64,000 nucleotides of DNA from Pseudomonas cannabina (lineage in GTDB: Bacteria > Pseudomonadota > Gammaproteobacteria > Pseudomonadales > Pseudomonadaceae), in contig NZ_FNKU01000001.1 of NCBI RefSeq assembly GCF_900100365.1, positions 3,596,001 to 3,660,000 of the forward strand, written 5' to 3'. This document shows, piece after piece, positions 1 to 11,700 of the stretch. Each line of letters begins with the position of its first letter. The stretch's first letter is position 1. The notes below the pieces were generated by a model. It saw nothing but the letters and a program-made list of their open reading frames with translations, had not been told where the DNA came from and searched no databases. Both the position numbers and the translations under genes were made by a program.

Positions 1-1186
1 CGCCCATGCGACCACACTCGCCCACCGAGAACGGAGGGAAGTTGTAGTGCAGCATGAAGGGGTCTTTTTTCTCGCCTTCAAGGGTGTCGAGCAGCTGTGC
101 GTCACGAGCAGTACCCAGCGTGGCCACAACCAGCGCCTGAGTTTCGCCACGGGTGAACAGTGCCGAACCGTGAGTCTTCGGCAAAACGCCGACTTCAATG
201 TTCAGTGGGCGGACAGTGCGGGTATCACGACCATCGATACGCGGCGTGCCGTTGACGATGTTTTCGCGAACGGTGCGGTATTCGATTTCACCGAAAGCGG
301 CTTTGACTTCGCTGGCAGACGGGCTGCCGTCTTCGACAGCGAGTTTGGCAACGACCTGATCTTTCAGCTCGCCCAGACGCGCATAGCGGTCGGCCTTGAC
401 GGTGATGGTGTAAGCCTGGGAGATCGCGTCGCCGAACTCGGCACGGATAGCGCCCAGCAGTGCGGTCGCTTCAGGCTTTGGCTGCCAGTCCCAGGTAGGT
501 TTGGCAGCTTCGGCGGCCAGTTCCTTGATGGCGTTGATCACGACCTGGAATTCGTCATGAGCGAACAGTACAGCGCCCAGCATCTGGTCTTCGGTCAGTT
601 CTTTGGCTTCCGACTCAACCATCAGAACAGCTTCGGAAGTACCGGCTACGACCATGTCCAGGCTCGAAGCCTGCAGTTGCTCGTAAGTCGGGTTCAACAG
701 GTAGCCGGTGCTTTCGTGGAAAGCAACGCGCGCAGCGCCGACCGGACCGTCGAACGGAATGCCGGAGATCGCCAGGGCAGCCGAGGTACCGATCATCGCA
801 GCGATGTCCGGATCGATTTTCTTGCTGGTGGACACGACGGTGCAGACAACCTGCACTTCGTTCATGAAGCCTTCTGGAAACAGTGGACGGATCGGACGGT
901 CGATCAGTCGCGAGGTCAGGGTTTCTTTCTCGGAAGGACGGCCTTCACGCTTGAAGAAACCACCGGGGATCTTGCCGGCAGCGTAGGTTTTTTCCTGATA
1001 GTGCACGGACAGAGGGAAGAAGCCTTTGCCAGCGTCAGCCTGTTTGGCGCCGACCACAGTCACAAGTACGCTGACGTCGTCGTCAACGGTGACCAATACT
1101 GCACCAGAGGCTTGACGGGCGATACGGCCTGTCTCGAGGGTTACGGTCGATTGACCGAACTGAAACTTTTTGATTACCGGGTTCAC
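1..1186 (-). CDS. pnp: Polyribonucleotide nucleotidyltransferase (PNPase), 3' end outside window
   Basis: PNPase degrades RNA phosphorolytically from the 3' end as part of cytoplasmic mRNA turnover and the degradosome. About 395 of the usual ~700 residues are visible: the first RNase PH domain, the helical linker and the start of the second RNase PH domain; KH and S1 domains lie outside. I chose the GTG at 1184-1186 ([11 protein letters not shown]) because it follows a GGTAGG-type ribosome site and matches the family N terminus; no ATG is nearby in frame. The frame stays open to base 1. It lies downstream of rpsO, the usual order in gamma-proteobacteria. A weak hairpin (1286-1298) lies in the rpsO-pnp gap. 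Confidence 0.96.
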   Translation of the reverse strand, partial: MNPVIKKFQFGQSTVTLETGRIARQASGAVLVTVDDDVSVLVTVVGAKQADAGKGFFPLSVHYQEKTYAAGKIPGGFFKREGRPSEKETLTSRLIDRPIRPLFPEGFMNEVQVVCTVVSTSKKIDPDIAAMIGTSAALAISGIPFDGPVGAARVAFHESTGYLLNPTYEQLQASSLDMVVAGTSEAVLMVESEAKELTEDQMLGAVLFAHDEFQVVINAIKELAAEAAKPTWDWQPKPEATALLGAIRAEFGDAISQAYTITVKADRYARLGELKDQVVAKLAVEDGSPSASEVKAAFGEIEYRTVRENIVNGTPRIDGRDTRTVRPLNIEVGVLPKTHGSALFTRGETQALVVATLGTARDAQLLDTLEGEKKDPFMLHYNFPPFSVGECGRMG

Positions 1187-1361
1187 GGTTTCCTACCTTT
1201 CTTTGTGGCTCTTGGGGAACTGGTTTCTTGCGAATTCTTGGGCAGCGTGGGGAATCGGCCCCTTCCACAGCCCAGATAAAACTTGAGGCTGGGAGCCTGC
1301 CAGATCCACCGTGAAAACCCGACGGATCGTGACAGACAACCAACCTCTAGCAACGTCGTTA

Positions 1362-1631
1362 TTAGCGACGCAGACCCAGACGACCGATCAGGGCGCTGTA
1401 ACGGCTAACGTCCTTACCTTTCAGGTAATCCAGCAGCTTGCGGCGCTGGTTTACCATACGGATCAGACCACGACGGGAGTGGTGGTCTTTACCGTTGGCC
1501 TTGAAGTGGCCTTGCAGTTTGTTGATGTTGGCGGTCAGCAGTGCAACTTGCACTTCTGGCGAACCCGTATCACCAACAGCTTGCTGGTAGTCGGTTACGA
1601 TCTGAGCTTTTTCTTCAACGCTGAGTGCCAT
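1362..1631 (-). CDS. rpsO: 30S ribosomal protein S15
   Basis: S15 is a primary 16S rRNA-binding protein of the small-subunit platform. The 89-residue product is standard length and carries the conserved DHHSRRGL segment (about residues 49-56) and a basic C terminus ending RLGLRR. The start at 1631 gives [10 protein letters not shown] and is preceded by AAGGAT; an upstream in-frame extension to 1751 is not conserved and is rejected. It sits between truB and pnp; S15 is known in E. coli to repress its own translation through its mRNA leader, but I could not identify a clear pseudoknot here. Confidence 0.98.
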   Translation of the reverse strand: MALSVEEKAQIVTDYQQAVGDTGSPEVQVALLTANINKLQGHFKANGKDHHSRRGLIRMVNQRRKLLDYLKGKDVSRYSALIGRLGLRR

Positions 1632-1789
1632 GTGGGCAATCCTTATTTCAGGGAAGCGCTTCCGGAGAAACGTTTCCAACAGGCCGAGGACGAAACCTCG
1701 TATTAAAAAATGAGATATGACCGTGCCTGTTGACAGCCATCCTCGTTCCACCCCGCGTGCAGGCTAGCCTGCCAACGGACTGGTTCCGG

Positions 1790-2707
1790 TCACTCTGACC
1801 GAATCAATCGACGCGGCGCAACGCGCCCGTCTTCACTGACTTCACCGATACCGATGAAGCGACCTTCATGATCCTGCACCCGTACCATGCCGAATTTCGG
1901 CGCGTCCGGCGCGCGCACTGGCTGACCATGCAACCAGTAGAACGAACTGTGCTCGGAAAACTTCAGCAGCGGCCAGTCCAGCAAGCCACTGTCCGAGGGC
2001 ATCAGGAAGCGGTCAACCGCCTCGTTTCCGCCGTCGGCATGCACTTGCTCCAGCTCTTCCAGCGTCACCGTCTGAGCCAGCGTGAAAGGTCCGGCTTGGG
2101 TACGGCGCAGTTCTGCGACGTAAGCACCACAACCGAGCTTTTCACCAATATCCTCGACCAGCGTCCGGATATAGGTGCCTTTGCTGCAATCCACCGACAA
2201 GCGCGCTGTCTCGCCTTCGCAAGCAAGTAATTCCAGGCGCGTAATAGTAACAGAACGGGGCTCGCGCTCCACTACTTCCCCAGCACGCGCCAGCTTGTAA
2301 AGTGGCTGGCCGTCACGCTTGAGCGCGGAGTACATGGGAGGTATCTGACTGATTTGCCCACGAAAATCCGGCAGAACCGCTTCGATATCGTCGCGACCAA
2401 CGGTCACTGGACGCGTGAGCAAAACATCACCTTCGGAGTCGGCCGTGGTGGTGGTCTTGCCCAGTTGCGCCAAGGTCTCGTAGGACTTGTCCGAATCGAG
2501 CAGGTATTGCGAGAACTTGGTCGCCTCGCCAAAGCACAACGGCAAAACGCCAGTGGCCAGAGGGTCGAGGCTGCCCGTGTGCCCGGCTTTCTCGGCATTG
2601 AGCAGCCAGCGAACCTTTTGCAGCGCGGCGTTGGAAGTGAAGCCCAGTGGCTTGTCGAGCAGGATGATCCCGCTGACATTGCGGCGTATACGCTTGACCT
2701 GAGCCAC
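1790..2707 (-). CDS. truB: tRNA pseudouridine-55 synthase
   Basis: TruB makes pseudouridine 55 in the T-loop of tRNAs and also acts as a tRNA chaperone. The 305-residue protein has the catalytic motif GSLDPLATG, with the presumed catalytic aspartate at residue 48, and the [15 protein letters not shown] motif near the centre; the C terminus has a PUA-like region ([13 protein letters not shown]). It starts three bases after the rbfA stop codon, so the two are almost certainly cotranscribed and probably translationally coupled. A palindrome (GCAGGC/GCCTGC) lies downstream near 1760, without a T-run. Confidence 0.97.
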   Translation of the reverse strand: MAQVKRIRRNVSGIILLDKPLGFTSNAALQKVRWLLNAEKAGHTGSLDPLATGVLPLCFGEATKFSQYLLDSDKSYETLAQLGKTTTTADSEGDVLLTRPVTVGRDDIEAVLPDFRGQISQIPPMYSALKRDGQPLYKLARAGEVVEREPRSVTITRLELLACEGETARLSVDCSKGTYIRTLVEDIGEKLGCGAYVAELRRTQAGPFTLAQTVTLEELEQVHADGGNEAVDRFLMPSDSGLLDWPLLKFSEHSSFYWLHGQPVRAPDAPKFGMVRVQDHEGRFIGIGEVSEDGRVAPRRLIRSE

Positions 2708-2710
2708 CCT

Positions 2711-3127
2711 TTACTCCTCGGTACTTTCAGGCTTTGCATCCGGCGATGCGGAACCGTCCTGATGCTGACTGTCCTGCGCCACGGCGCGCTCGATCAGTGC
2801 CGAGAGGTGCGCACCCCGCACGACGCTTTCATCGTAGTGGAAGTGCAGTTGAGGCACGCTGCGCAGTTTCATTTCGCGGGCCAGTTGCATGCGCAGGAAA
2901 CCTGCAGCAGCGTTGAGCACCTTGATGGTTTGCGCGATATCTTCCGCGTTGTCCTGGCCCATGACGGTCATGAAAATCTTGGCATGACCCACGTCACGGC
3001 TGACGTCTACGGCGGTGATGGTGACCAGACCCACACGGGGGTCCTTGATTTCGCGGCGGATCAGTTGTGCCAGCTCGCGCTGCATCTGATCGCCGATACG
3101 CTGGGTACGGCTGTATTCTTTTGCCAT
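2711..3127 (-). CDS. rbfA: Ribosome-binding factor A
   Basis: RbfA binds the maturing 30S subunit and helps 16S 5'-end processing and cold adaptation. The 138-residue product has the KH-like fold region ([17 protein letters not shown], then [17 protein letters not shown]) and a short polar tail. The start at 3127 gives [14 protein letters not shown], the family N terminus; a longer frame reaching 3196 adds non-conserved sequence across the intergenic hairpin and is rejected. It belongs to the rimP-nusA-infB-rbfA-truB operon. Confidence 0.96.
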   Translation of the reverse strand: MAKEYSRTQRIGDQMQRELAQLIRREIKDPRVGLVTITAVDVSRDVGHAKIFMTVMGQDNAEDIAQTIKVLNAAAGFLRMQLAREMKLRSVPQLHFHYDESVVRGAHLSALIERAVAQDSQHQDGSASPDAKPESTEE

Positions 3128-3179
3128 TTTGTTACCTGTTACTGATCCGGGACCAAACCCTGACAGTCTGAAAGCGGCA

Positions 3180-3213
3180 AACGCCCGGCCTGACAATTGC
3201 CAGACCGGGCGTT
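3180..3213 (-). other. Hairpin in the infB-rbfA gap
   Basis: Nine-base perfect arms AACGCCCGG and CCGGGCGTT (3180-3188 and 3205-3213) are separated by 16 bases that can add a few inner pairs. It lies in the 158-base gap between infB and rbfA on the transcribed minus strand. There is no clean T-run after either arm, so it may be an attenuator or RNA-processing site rather than a strong terminator. Confidence 0.55.
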
Positions 3214-3285
3214 GCGTTTAGAGCCCACGGGGAAAGCAGAGCATTTGCATGCGGCGCTCCCACCATGGCTCCTGAAGCTCGCGAT

Positions 3286-5811
3286 TTAGAGGCTGCGAGC
3301 CACTTGGACCTTCTCGAAGACTTCGATCTTGTCACCAACCTTGACGTCGTTGTAGCTCTTGACGCCGATACCGCATTCCATGCCGGCACGTACTTCGGCA
3401 GCGTCGTCCTTGAAGCGGCGCAGGGATTCCAGCTCGCCTTCAAAGATAACGATGTCTTCGCGCAGAACACGAATCGGACGGTTACGGTAGACAGTGCCTT
3501 CCAGAACCATACAGCCTGCGATCGCGCCGAATTTAGGCGAACGGAACACATCGCGGACTTCGGCAATACCCAGGATATTCTCCCGGACGTCGCTGCCAAG
3601 CATACCGGTGAGGGCTTTCTTGACGTCTTCGATGATGTCGTAGATCACGTTGTAGTAACGCATATCCAGACCTTCCTGCTCGACGATCTTGCGAGCGCCG
3701 GCATCGGCACGCACGTTGAAGCCGAACAGTACAGCGTTGGAAGCCAGCGCCAGGTTAGCGTCGCTCTCGGTGATACCACCGACACCGCCACCGACCACAC
3801 GCACTTGCACTTCGTCGTTACCCAGGCCGTTCAAGGCGCCGTTCAACGCTTCGAGGGAGCCACGAACGTCAGATTTGAGGACGATGTTGAGCGTCTTCTT
3901 CTCTGCCTGACCCATGTTCTCGAAGATGTTTTCCAGCTTGCCTGCGTGAGCACGGGCCAGTTTGACTTCGCGGAACTTGCCTTGACGGAACAGAGCCACT
4001 TCACGGGCTTTCTTCTCGTCCGACAGCACGCTCATCTCGTCGCCAGCGTCCGGGGTACCGTCCAGGCCGAGAATCTCGACCGGAATGGAAGGACCCGCTT
4101 CTTTGACCGGCTTGCCGTTCTCGTCAAGCATGGCGCGGATGCGGCCGAAGTTCGAACCGACCAGCACCATGTCGCCCTGACGCAGCGTACCGTCCTGAAC
4201 CAGAACAGTAGCAACCGGACCACGGCCCTTGTCCAGACGGGACTCGACGACAACACCACGGCCAGGAGCCGATGGAGTGGCTTTGAGTTCCAGAACTTCG
4301 GCTTGCAGCAGAACAGCTTCCAGCAATTCGTCGACGCCGGTACCCATTTTCGCGGAGACCGAAACGAAAGGTGTATCACCGCCCCACTCTTCGGACGTCA
4401 CGCCATGGACCGACAGCTCGCTGCGAATACGATCGAGGTCAGCACCAGGCTTGTCGATCTTGTTCACAGCGACGACCAGCGGCACGCCAGCAGCAACAGC
4501 ATGCTGAACCGCTTCGATGGTCTGCGGCATCACGCCGTCATCGGCAGCGACTACCAGAATCACGATGTCGGTCGCCTTGGCACCACGCGCACGCATTGCG
4601 GTAAACGCGGCGTGACCCGGGGTGTCGAGGAAGGTGACCATACCGCGTTCGGTTTCTACGTGATAGGCACCGATGTGCTGCGTGATACCACCGGCTTCGC
4701 CAGCAGCTACCTTGGCACGACGAATGTAGTCGAGCAGGGAAGTCTTGCCGTGGTCGACGTGGCCCATTACGGTCACAACCGGCGCACGGGAGAACGACTC
4801 ACCTTCGAATTTCAGCGATTCGGCCAGGGAATCTTCCAGGGCGTTATCGCTGACCAGCGTGACCTTGTGGCCCAGCTCTTCGGCGATCAACTGGGCAGTT
4901 TCCTGATCCAGTACCTGGTTGATGGTCACCGGGGTGCCCATCTTGAACATGAACTTGATGACTTCAGCAGCCTTGACCGACATCTGTGCCGACAACTCGC
5001 CGACAGTGATGGTCTCGCCAATGGCAACGTCACGAATCACAGGACCGGTAGGGCTCTGGAAGCCGTGTGCGTTACGCTTCTTCAGCTTGCCTTTGCCACG
5101 ACCACCACGACGGAAGCTATCGCTTTCTTCGTCGGTAGTGCGAGGGGCAACGCGAGGGGCCGGAGCCTTCTCTTTGACCGAAGCGCGATGCGGAGCGTTT
5201 TTACGCTCGCCGTCACCGCCACGGGCATTGCGATCATCGGCACGAGGCTTGTCAGGGCGACGTTGTTCGTCACGCTTGCGAGCGTCGGCCGATGGCGCAG
5301 CGCTGGCAGGTGCCGGAGCAGCGGCGGCTTGTGCTTCACGCACAGGCTCGGCGGCAGCAACTGGCTGCGCAGGCGCCGAAGCATCCTGAGCGGCAGCCGG
5401 CTGGCTGGTTGCATCTGCTTCGGTACGACGCTTGGCTTCTTCTTCAGCCTTTTGACGAGCGGCATTTTCTACCGCACGGCGTTCGTCCATCTCGCGCTTG
5501 CGCTCGGCTTCGATTTCTTCCGGGCTACGCTGCACAAATACTTTCTTCTTGCGCACTTCAACGCTGATGCTTTTGCTGCCAGCAACGCGCAGGGTGCTGG
5601 TGGTCTTGCGCTGCAAGGTAATCTTGCGAGGCTCTTCCACCTTGGCCTTGTGACCACTTTTCAGGTGCGTCAACAGGGCTTGCTTTTCGTTATCGGTCAC
5701 AACTTGCTCGGCGGCGGTGTGCGGCAGACCTGCCTCACGCATCTGCTGTAACAGGCGCTCTACCGGTGTGTCGACCACTTTGGCCAGTTCTTTCACCGTG
5801 ACTTGCGTCAT
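3286..5811 (-). CDS. infB: Translation initiation factor IF-2
   Basis: IF-2 is the GTPase that places fMet-tRNA in the P site and promotes subunit joining. The 841-residue protein has the small N-terminal IF2 domain ([17 protein letters not shown]), a long charged and Ala/Pro-rich linker (about 80-240), a second IF2_N-like domain, and the G domain: GHVDHGKT at about 348-355, DTPGHAAF near 395 and NKID near 448, followed by domains II-IV. The start at 5811 is preceded by GAGGAGAG and follows nusA closely. Length is typical for Pseudomonas. No anomaly was seen. Confidence 0.98.
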   Translation of the reverse strand: MTQVTVKELAKVVDTPVERLLQQMREAGLPHTAAEQVVTDNEKQALLTHLKSGHKAKVEEPRKITLQRKTTSTLRVAGSKSISVEVRKKKVFVQRSPEEIEAERKREMDERRAVENAARQKAEEEAKRRTEADATSQPAAAQDASAPAQPVAAAEPVREAQAAAAPAPASAAPSADARKRDEQRRPDKPRADDRNARGGDGERKNAPHRASVKEKAPAPRVAPRTTDEESDSFRRGGRGKGKLKKRNAHGFQSPTGPVIRDVAIGETITVGELSAQMSVKAAEVIKFMFKMGTPVTINQVLDQETAQLIAEELGHKVTLVSDNALEDSLAESLKFEGESFSRAPVVTVMGHVDHGKTSLLDYIRRAKVAAGEAGGITQHIGAYHVETERGMVTFLDTPGHAAFTAMRARGAKATDIVILVVAADDGVMPQTIEAVQHAVAAGVPLVVAVNKIDKPGADLDRIRSELSVHGVTSEEWGGDTPFVSVSAKMGTGVDELLEAVLLQAEVLELKATPSAPGRGVVVESRLDKGRGPVATVLVQDGTLRQGDMVLVGSNFGRIRAMLDENGKPVKEAGPSIPVEILGLDGTPDAGDEMSVLSDEKKAREVALFRQGKFREVKLARAHAGKLENIFENMGQAEKKTLNIVLKSDVRGSLEALNGALNGLGNDEVQVRVVGGGVGGITESDANLALASNAVLFGFNVRADAGARKIVEQEGLDMRYYNVIYDIIEDVKKALTGMLGSDVRENILGIAEVRDVFRSPKFGAIAGCMVLEGTVYRNRPIRVLREDIVIFEGELESLRRFKDDAAEVRAGMECGIGVKSYNDVKVGDKIEVFEKVQVARSL

Positions 5812-5838
5812 GCACTTCTCTCCTCAGGCCGCTCTTAC

Positions 5839-7320
5839 TTACTCGAACCAATGGGCTCGGGCGGCCATGATCAACTTGCCGGCACGATCATCGTCAATGC
5901 CGTCGATGTCGAGCAGATCGTCTATAGACTGCTCGGCCAGGTCTTCGCGGGTAATTACGCCGCGCACCGCCAGTTCCATCGCCAAATCCTTGTCCATACC
6001 CTCAAGCGAGAGCAGGTCTTCGGCCGGATGGGCGTCTGCCAGCTTTTCCTCTGTAGCGATGGCTTTGGTCAACAAACGATCCTTGGCACGAGCGCGAAGC
6101 TCGTTGACGATATCTTCGTCAAAGCCGTCGATGTTGAGCATTTCTTCCAACGGTACGTAGGCAATCTCTTCCAGGCTGGTAAAGCCTTCATCAACCAGTA
6201 CCTGTGCCAGTTCTTCATCGACTTCGAGCTCTTCGATGAAGTTGCGCAGGATGTCACCGGTTTCAGCTTGCTGCTTGGCCTGGATGTCCGATTCGGTCAT
6301 TACGTTCAGGGTCCAGCCAGTCAACTGGCTTGCCAGACGAACGTTCTGACCGCCACGACCAATCGCCTGGGCCAGGTTGTCCGCGCCAACGGCGATATCC
6401 ATTGCATGCGCATCTTCATCTACGATGATTGCCGCTACTTCTGCAGGGGACATTGCATTGATCACGAACTGCGCCGGGTTATCGTCCCAGAGCACGATAT
6501 CCACACGCTCGCCACCCAGCTCGCCGGAAACAGCCTGAACGCGCGAACCGCGCATGCCGATACAGGCACCTTGCGGATCGATTCGTTTGTCCTTGGAGCG
6601 AACAGCGATTTTTGCACGTGAACCCGGGTCACGAGAGGCAGCCATCACCTCGATGAGACCTTCGGCAATTTCCGGCACTTCGATGCGGAAAAGCTCGATC
6701 AGCATCTCTGGCGCAGTACGCGACAGAATCAGCTGAGGGCCACGATTTTCAGTGCGAATTTCCTTGAGCAAAGCACGCATGCGGACACCAACACGGAAAG
6801 TTTCCCGGGAAATGATGTCTTCACGCGCCAGCAATGCCTCGGCATTGTTACCCAGGTCGACGATGACATTGTCACGCGTAACCTTTTTAACAGTACCAGA
6901 AATGATTTCACCCAGGCGCTCGCGGTAAGCGTCGACGACCTGTGCGCGCTCGGCTTCACGAACTTTCTGCACGATGACTTGCTTGGCAGTCTGTGCAGCG
7001 ATACGACCAAATTCGATGGAGTCGATTTTTTCTTCGATCAGATCGCCAGCAACGGCACCCGGCTTTTTGGCCTGGGCCTGATCAACGGCCAGCTCGTAAG
7101 CCGGATCGTCCAGATCTTCGTCCTCGACAACTGTCCAGCGACGGAAAGTCTCGTAATTACCTGTTTGGCGGTTGATCTCTACACGGAGTTCAACTTCATC
7201 TTCAAAACGTTTTTTGGTGGCCGTGGCCAGAGCCAGTTCCAGCGCTTCAAAAATCACACTAGCCGGAACGCCCTTTTCATTGGACACCGACTCAACAACC
7301 AGCAGTACTTCTTTGCTCAT
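5839..7320 (-). CDS. nusA: Transcription termination/antitermination factor NusA
   Basis: NusA binds RNA polymerase and nascent RNA to modulate pausing, termination and antitermination. The 493-residue product has the N-terminal polymerase-binding domain, the S1 domain (near [17 protein letters not shown]), two KH domains (including [10 protein letters not shown] and [11 protein letters not shown]) and two C-terminal acidic helix-hairpin-helix repeats ([10 protein letters not shown] and [10 protein letters not shown]). I use the ATG at 7320 ([10 protein letters not shown]); the extra seven codons upstream are not conserved and a purine-rich ribosome site (AAAGGCGAGG) lies before 7320. It sits between rimP and infB. 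Confidence 0.97.
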   Translation of the reverse strand: MSKEVLLVVESVSNEKGVPASVIFEALELALATATKKRFEDEVELRVEINRQTGNYETFRRWTVVEDEDLDDPAYELAVDQAQAKKPGAVAGDLIEEKIDSIEFGRIAAQTAKQVIVQKVREAERAQVVDAYRERLGEIISGTVKKVTRDNVIVDLGNNAEALLAREDIISRETFRVGVRMRALLKEIRTENRGPQLILSRTAPEMLIELFRIEVPEIAEGLIEVMAASRDPGSRAKIAVRSKDKRIDPQGACIGMRGSRVQAVSGELGGERVDIVLWDDNPAQFVINAMSPAEVAAIIVDEDAHAMDIAVGADNLAQAIGRGGQNVRLASQLTGWTLNVMTESDIQAKQQAETGDILRNFIEELEVDEELAQVLVDEGFTSLEEIAYVPLEEMLNIDGFDEDIVNELRARAKDRLLTKAIATEEKLADAHPAEDLLSLEGMDKDLAMELAVRGVITREDLAEQSIDDLLDIDGIDDDRAGKLIMAARAHWFE

Positions 7321-7379
7321 CGTACGCCTCGCCTTTCGCAAGCCATTGGATCCGCGGGATCCGCAGTAACCGGCACGTC

Positions 7380-7838
7380 TCAGTCAAACGTGGGAATAAT
7401 GTTGGCCTTGTCGATCAAGTCGATCGGCAACAGAAATTCATGGTCTTCAACCTGCACCACGACATCCTGCTCCTCCACCCCGCGGAGAAGGCCTTGAAAG
7501 TTGCGTCGGCCTTCAAAGGGCGAGCGCAGCTTTATTTTCACTTGTTCCCCGGCGTACGAAGCAAACTGCTCAATGGTGAACAGCGGGCGCTCCATGCCAG
7601 GAGAAGATACTTCAAGGGTGTACTCGGTGCTGATTGGATCTTCTACGTCCAACACACCGCTGATCTGGCGACTGACGATTGCGCAGTCGTCGACCAGAAC
7701 ACCACCTTCCTTGTCGATATAAATGCGCAGCACCGAATGCTTGCCCTGGGAACTGAAATCGATCCCCCAGCATTGATAGCCTAGGGCCACGACCACCGGG
7801 GCCAACAAGTCCTGCAACTGTTCTAGCTTGCTCGACAC
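7380..7838 (-). CDS. rimP: Ribosome maturation factor RimP
   Basis: RimP assists late assembly of the 30S subunit. The product has the alpha/beta N-terminal domain ([18 protein letters not shown]), the conserved [14 protein letters not shown] motif and the SH3-like C-terminal domain ([15 protein letters not shown]). I choose the GTG at 7838 (152 residues, [10 protein letters not shown]) because GAGGGGG lies about six bases upstream; the ATG at 7856 would place that site inside the gene. It is the first protein gene after tRNA-fMet, the classical metY-rimP-nusA-infB arrangement. Confidence 0.93.
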   Translation of the reverse strand: MSSKLEQLQDLLAPVVVALGYQCWGIDFSSQGKHSVLRIYIDKEGGVLVDDCAIVSRQISGVLDVEDPISTEYTLEVSSPGMERPLFTIEQFASYAGEQVKIKLRSPFEGRRNFQGLLRGVEEQDVVVQVEDHEFLLPIDLIDKANIIPTFD

Positions 7839-7861
7839 CTGAACCCCCTCGTGCATGCTTT

Positions 7862-7892
7862 AAAAATAAAAAAATGGGCAAAAGCCCATCCC
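7862..7892 (-). terminator. Rho-independent terminator before rimP
   Basis: The stem ATGGGC/GCCCAT (7874-7879 and 7884-7889) with an AAAA loop is followed on the minus strand by a run of T interrupted by a few bases (7862-7873). It lies between tRNA-fMet and rimP and should partly separate tRNA transcription from the operon. Confidence 0.75.
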
Positions 7893-7935
7893 TGAAAACG
7901 CCGCTGAACATCGACGTCATGTACTGTCCAGCTAA

Positions 7936-7960
7936 CAAAAAGCCCCTTAAAAGGGGCTCC
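7936..7960 (-). terminator. Terminator after tRNA-fMet
   Basis: The stem AGCCCC/GGGGCT (7941-7946 and 7953-7958), extended by A-T pairs in the loop, is followed on the minus strand by TTTTTG. It begins about nine bases after the tRNA CCA end. With the next hairpin it forms two terminator-like structures in series before rimP. Confidence 0.75.
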
Positions 7961-7968
7961 GCTAAAAC

Positions 7969-8045
<77 letters not shown>

Positions 8046-8104
8046 ACAAAGCTGGGGCGGAAGTATACGACCGATCCATTGCTGGGTCAATCCAACATCC
8101 ACCT

Positions 8105-8130
8105 ACAAGAAAGCCCGCTAATGCGGGCTT
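8105..8130 (-). terminator. Terminator after tRNA-Leu
   Basis: The stem AAGCCCGC/GCGGGCTT (8111-8118 and 8123-8130) with a four-base loop starts ten bases beyond the tRNA-Leu CCA end on the minus strand and is followed by TTTCTTG. Confidence 0.7.
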
Positions 8131-8140
8131 CCTTGTTAAT

Positions 8141-8226
8141 TGGTACCGAGAAGGGGACTCGAACCCCTACACCCATTGGGCACAACCACCTCAAGGTTGC
8201 GTGTCTACCAATTCCACCACCTCGGC
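8141..8226 (-). tRNA. tRNA-Leu (anticodon GAG)
   Basis: The minus strand forms an 86-base class II tRNA with a long variable arm and encoded CCA. The anticodon stem CAACC/GGTTG closes a loop TTGAGGT, giving anticodon GAG (8190-8192). The T-arm reads GGGGTTCGAGTCCCC. It resembles E. coli leuU and, as there, is followed by secG upstream and the initiator tRNA downstream. Confidence 0.96.
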
Positions 8227-8273
8227 ATTACAACTCTTTGGCGATCTCGCAAAAAACATCGCCGAATTCTTTT

Positions 8274-9414
<1,141 letters not shown>

Positions 9415-9480
9415 GCTACACCTCGTGGGTCAAAGTGGGCGCAGATGTTACCCAACACTTTCGACACTGGCAAGCCGAAA

Positions 9481-10824
9481 TCAGGCGCAAACTTCAGCAA
9501 CCAGTTTTGCGAGCTCGTCGGCATAGCCGCGGACCTGCGCTTCGTCTTCACCTTCGACCATCACGCGCACCAGCGGCTCGGTGCCGGACTTGCGCAGCAG
9601 GACCCTGCCACGACCCGCCATCTGCTCGGTGACACGTGCACAGGCGTCCTGCACCGCCGGGTGCGAAACCGGGTCGACACTCGAACCTTCGAAACGCACG
9701 TTGATCAGGATCTGCGGGCACTTGCGCAGCTTAAGACGCGCCTCGGCCAGGCTGATGCCACTGCGACGAAGGGCCAGTATGACCTGCAAAGAAGCGATGA
9801 TCGCATCGCCTGTCGTGGCATGCTGGAAGCACACAATGTGCCCCGAGTTCTCGCCACCGATCTGCCAATTGCGCTCAAGCAGCTCGGCAATGACATACCG
9901 GTCACCGACATTCGCGCGCACGAACGGAATATTCTGTTCCGCGAGGGCAAGCTCAAGGCCGAGATTGCTCATCAGCGTCCCGACCACGCCACCCTGCAAG
10001 CGGCCACGCTCGTGCAGATCGCGAGCAATGATGTAGAGCAGCTCATCGCCATCCACGACGGTGCCGGTGTGGTCAACCATCAGTACGCGGTCGCCATCGC
10101 CATCGAAGCCGATGCCCATGTCAGCGTTTTGCGCGACCACCGCGGCCTGCAGCGCTTCCATGTGCGTGGAACCACAGTCCTTGTTAATGTTGAGCCCGTC
10201 AGGCTGCGCAGAAAGCACCACGACCTGGGCACCCAGCTCACGAAATACATTGGGCGCAACCTTGTAAGTGGCACCGTGCGCGCAGTCGATAACCACCTTG
10301 AGGCCGGCGAAGTCGGTGCTGGTCGGAACACTACTCTTGCAGAATTCGATGTATCGACCCGCCGCATCGTTGATGCGCGAGACTTTGCCGAGATTTTCGG
10401 ACTCGGCCACGGTCATCGGGGCGTCGAGCAATTCCTCGATCATCATTTCAATCTCGTCCGGCAATTTGGTGCCTTGGCCCGAGAAGAACTTGATGCCGTT
10501 GTCGTAATGCGGGTTGTGCGACGCACTGATGACGATGCCCGCTTCGGCGTGGAAGGTGCGCGTCAGGTAAGCAATGGCGGGAGTCGGCATCGGTCCGAGC
10601 AACAGAACATCGGCACCGGCTGCAGACAGACCGGCCTCAAGTGCGGATTCAAACATGTAACCGGAAATACGCGTGTCCTTGCCAACGAGAATCCGGCACG
10701 CGCCCATCTTGCGAAACGCCATGCCCGCAGCCCAGCCCAGCTTGAGCATGAACTCGGGAGTGATCGGGAACTGCCCTACACGACCACGAATGCCGTCGGT
10801 TCCGAAATATTTTCTGGTACTCAT
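9481..10824 (-). CDS. glmM: Phosphoglucosamine mutase
   Basis: GlmM converts glucosamine 6-phosphate to glucosamine 1-phosphate for peptidoglycan and lipopolysaccharide precursors. The 447-residue protein shows the four domains of the alpha-D-phosphohexomutase family: the N-terminal YFGTDGIRG, the phosphoserine loop SASHNP with Ser102, the metal-binding DGDGDR, and the C-terminal [15 protein letters not shown] phosphate-binding loop. It starts 16 bases after folP, as in many gamma-proteobacteria (ftsH-folP-glmM order). Confidence 0.98.
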   Translation of the reverse strand: MSTRKYFGTDGIRGRVGQFPITPEFMLKLGWAAGMAFRKMGACRILVGKDTRISGYMFESALEAGLSAAGADVLLLGPMPTPAIAYLTRTFHAEAGIVISASHNPHYDNGIKFFSGQGTKLPDEIEMMIEELLDAPMTVAESENLGKVSRINDAAGRYIEFCKSSVPTSTDFAGLKVVIDCAHGATYKVAPNVFRELGAQVVVLSAQPDGLNINKDCGSTHMEALQAAVVAQNADMGIGFDGDGDRVLMVDHTGTVVDGDELLYIIARDLHERGRLQGGVVGTLMSNLGLELALAEQNIPFVRANVGDRYVIAELLERNWQIGGENSGHIVCFQHATTGDAIIASLQVILALRRSGISLAEARLKLRKCPQILINVRFEGSSVDPVSHPAVQDACARVTEQMAGRGRVLLRKSGTEPLVRVMVEGEDEAQVRGYADELAKLVAEVCA

Positions 10825-10840
10825 GGATGCCCCACTCTTG

Positions 10841-11692
10841 TTATTCAGCTGCTTCGACAGCTGCGATCATGCGCACCACGTCAGCCGTTTCGGCGACATC
10901 GTGCACACGTAGAATTTTTGCCCCTTTGGTCATCGCCAATGCAGCGAGCGCCAGGCCGCCAAAGAGGCGCTGGTCGACCGGACGGTTCAACACCGCGCCG
11001 ATCATGCTCTTGCGCGACACCCCCACCAGAAGTGGCTGACCCAGCGCATGCAGCACGTCCAGGTGGCGGAACAGGCTCAGATTGTGCGCCAGAGTCTTGG
11101 CGAAACCAAAACCCGGATCGAGGATTATCTGGTGACGGGCAATGCCGGCAGCCACACATTGCTGCATGCGCTCAAGCAGGAAGGCACTGACCTCCCCCAC
11201 CAGATCCTGATAATGCGGATCATCCTGCATGGTGCCTGGCTCACCCAGCATATGCATGAGGCAAACCGGCAGGCCAGTGCTTGCAGCTGCCTCAAGCGCA
11301 CCAAGGCGCTGCAGTGAGCGCACGTCGTTGATGATTCCCGCGCCGAGCGCAGCCGTCTCCAGCATGACCTCAGGCGTGGACGTATCAACCGAGATGATAA
11401 CGTTGAGCTCACGCGCAATGATCTCGACGATCGGTGCGACTCGCTCGACCTCTTCCAGAGCAGAGACCGGACGCGCGCCTGGACGCGTGGACTCGCCACC
11501 GACATCGATCAGCGTCGCACCCGCCCGCACCATAGACTCGGCATGCCGCAACGCCTCATCGAGCTGACTGTAGCGACCACCGTCCGAAAATGAGTCAGGG
11601 GTTGCATTGAGAATACCCATGACGTGCGTATGGGCCAAATCAAGAACCCGGTTGCCGCAAGGCAACCGGGTCGGGTACAGCGCAGAAGTCAT
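10841..11692 (-). CDS. folP: Dihydropteroate synthase
   Basis: FolP condenses p-aminobenzoate with the pterin pyrophosphate in folate synthesis and is the sulfonamide target. The 283-residue TIM-barrel protein has the pterin/phosphate signature [11 protein letters not shown] (29-39), [11 protein letters not shown] near 61-71 and the C-terminal GVSRKSMIG. It begins eight bases after the ftsH stop, suggesting coupling to ftsH. Confidence 0.97.
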   Translation of the reverse strand: MTSALYPTRLPCGNRVLDLAHTHVMGILNATPDSFSDGGRYSQLDEALRHAESMVRAGATLIDVGGESTRPGARPVSALEEVERVAPIVEIIARELNVIISVDTSTPEVMLETAALGAGIINDVRSLQRLGALEAAASTGLPVCLMHMLGEPGTMQDDPHYQDLVGEVSAFLLERMQQCVAAGIARHQIILDPGFGFAKTLAHNLSLFRHLDVLHALGQPLLVGVSRKSMIGAVLNRPVDQRLFGGLALAALAMTKGAKILRVHDVAETADVVRMIAAVEAAE

Positions 11693-11700
11693 GTCAGACC

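Noticed and set aside
3265..5751. 828-codon plus-strand frame opposite infB, and similar long frames opposite glmM/folP, ftsH, carB, dnaK and katG
   Set aside because: They mirror strongly expressed GC-rich genes; the products are low-complexity, lack motifs and ribosome sites, and the opposite strand holds clear core genes.
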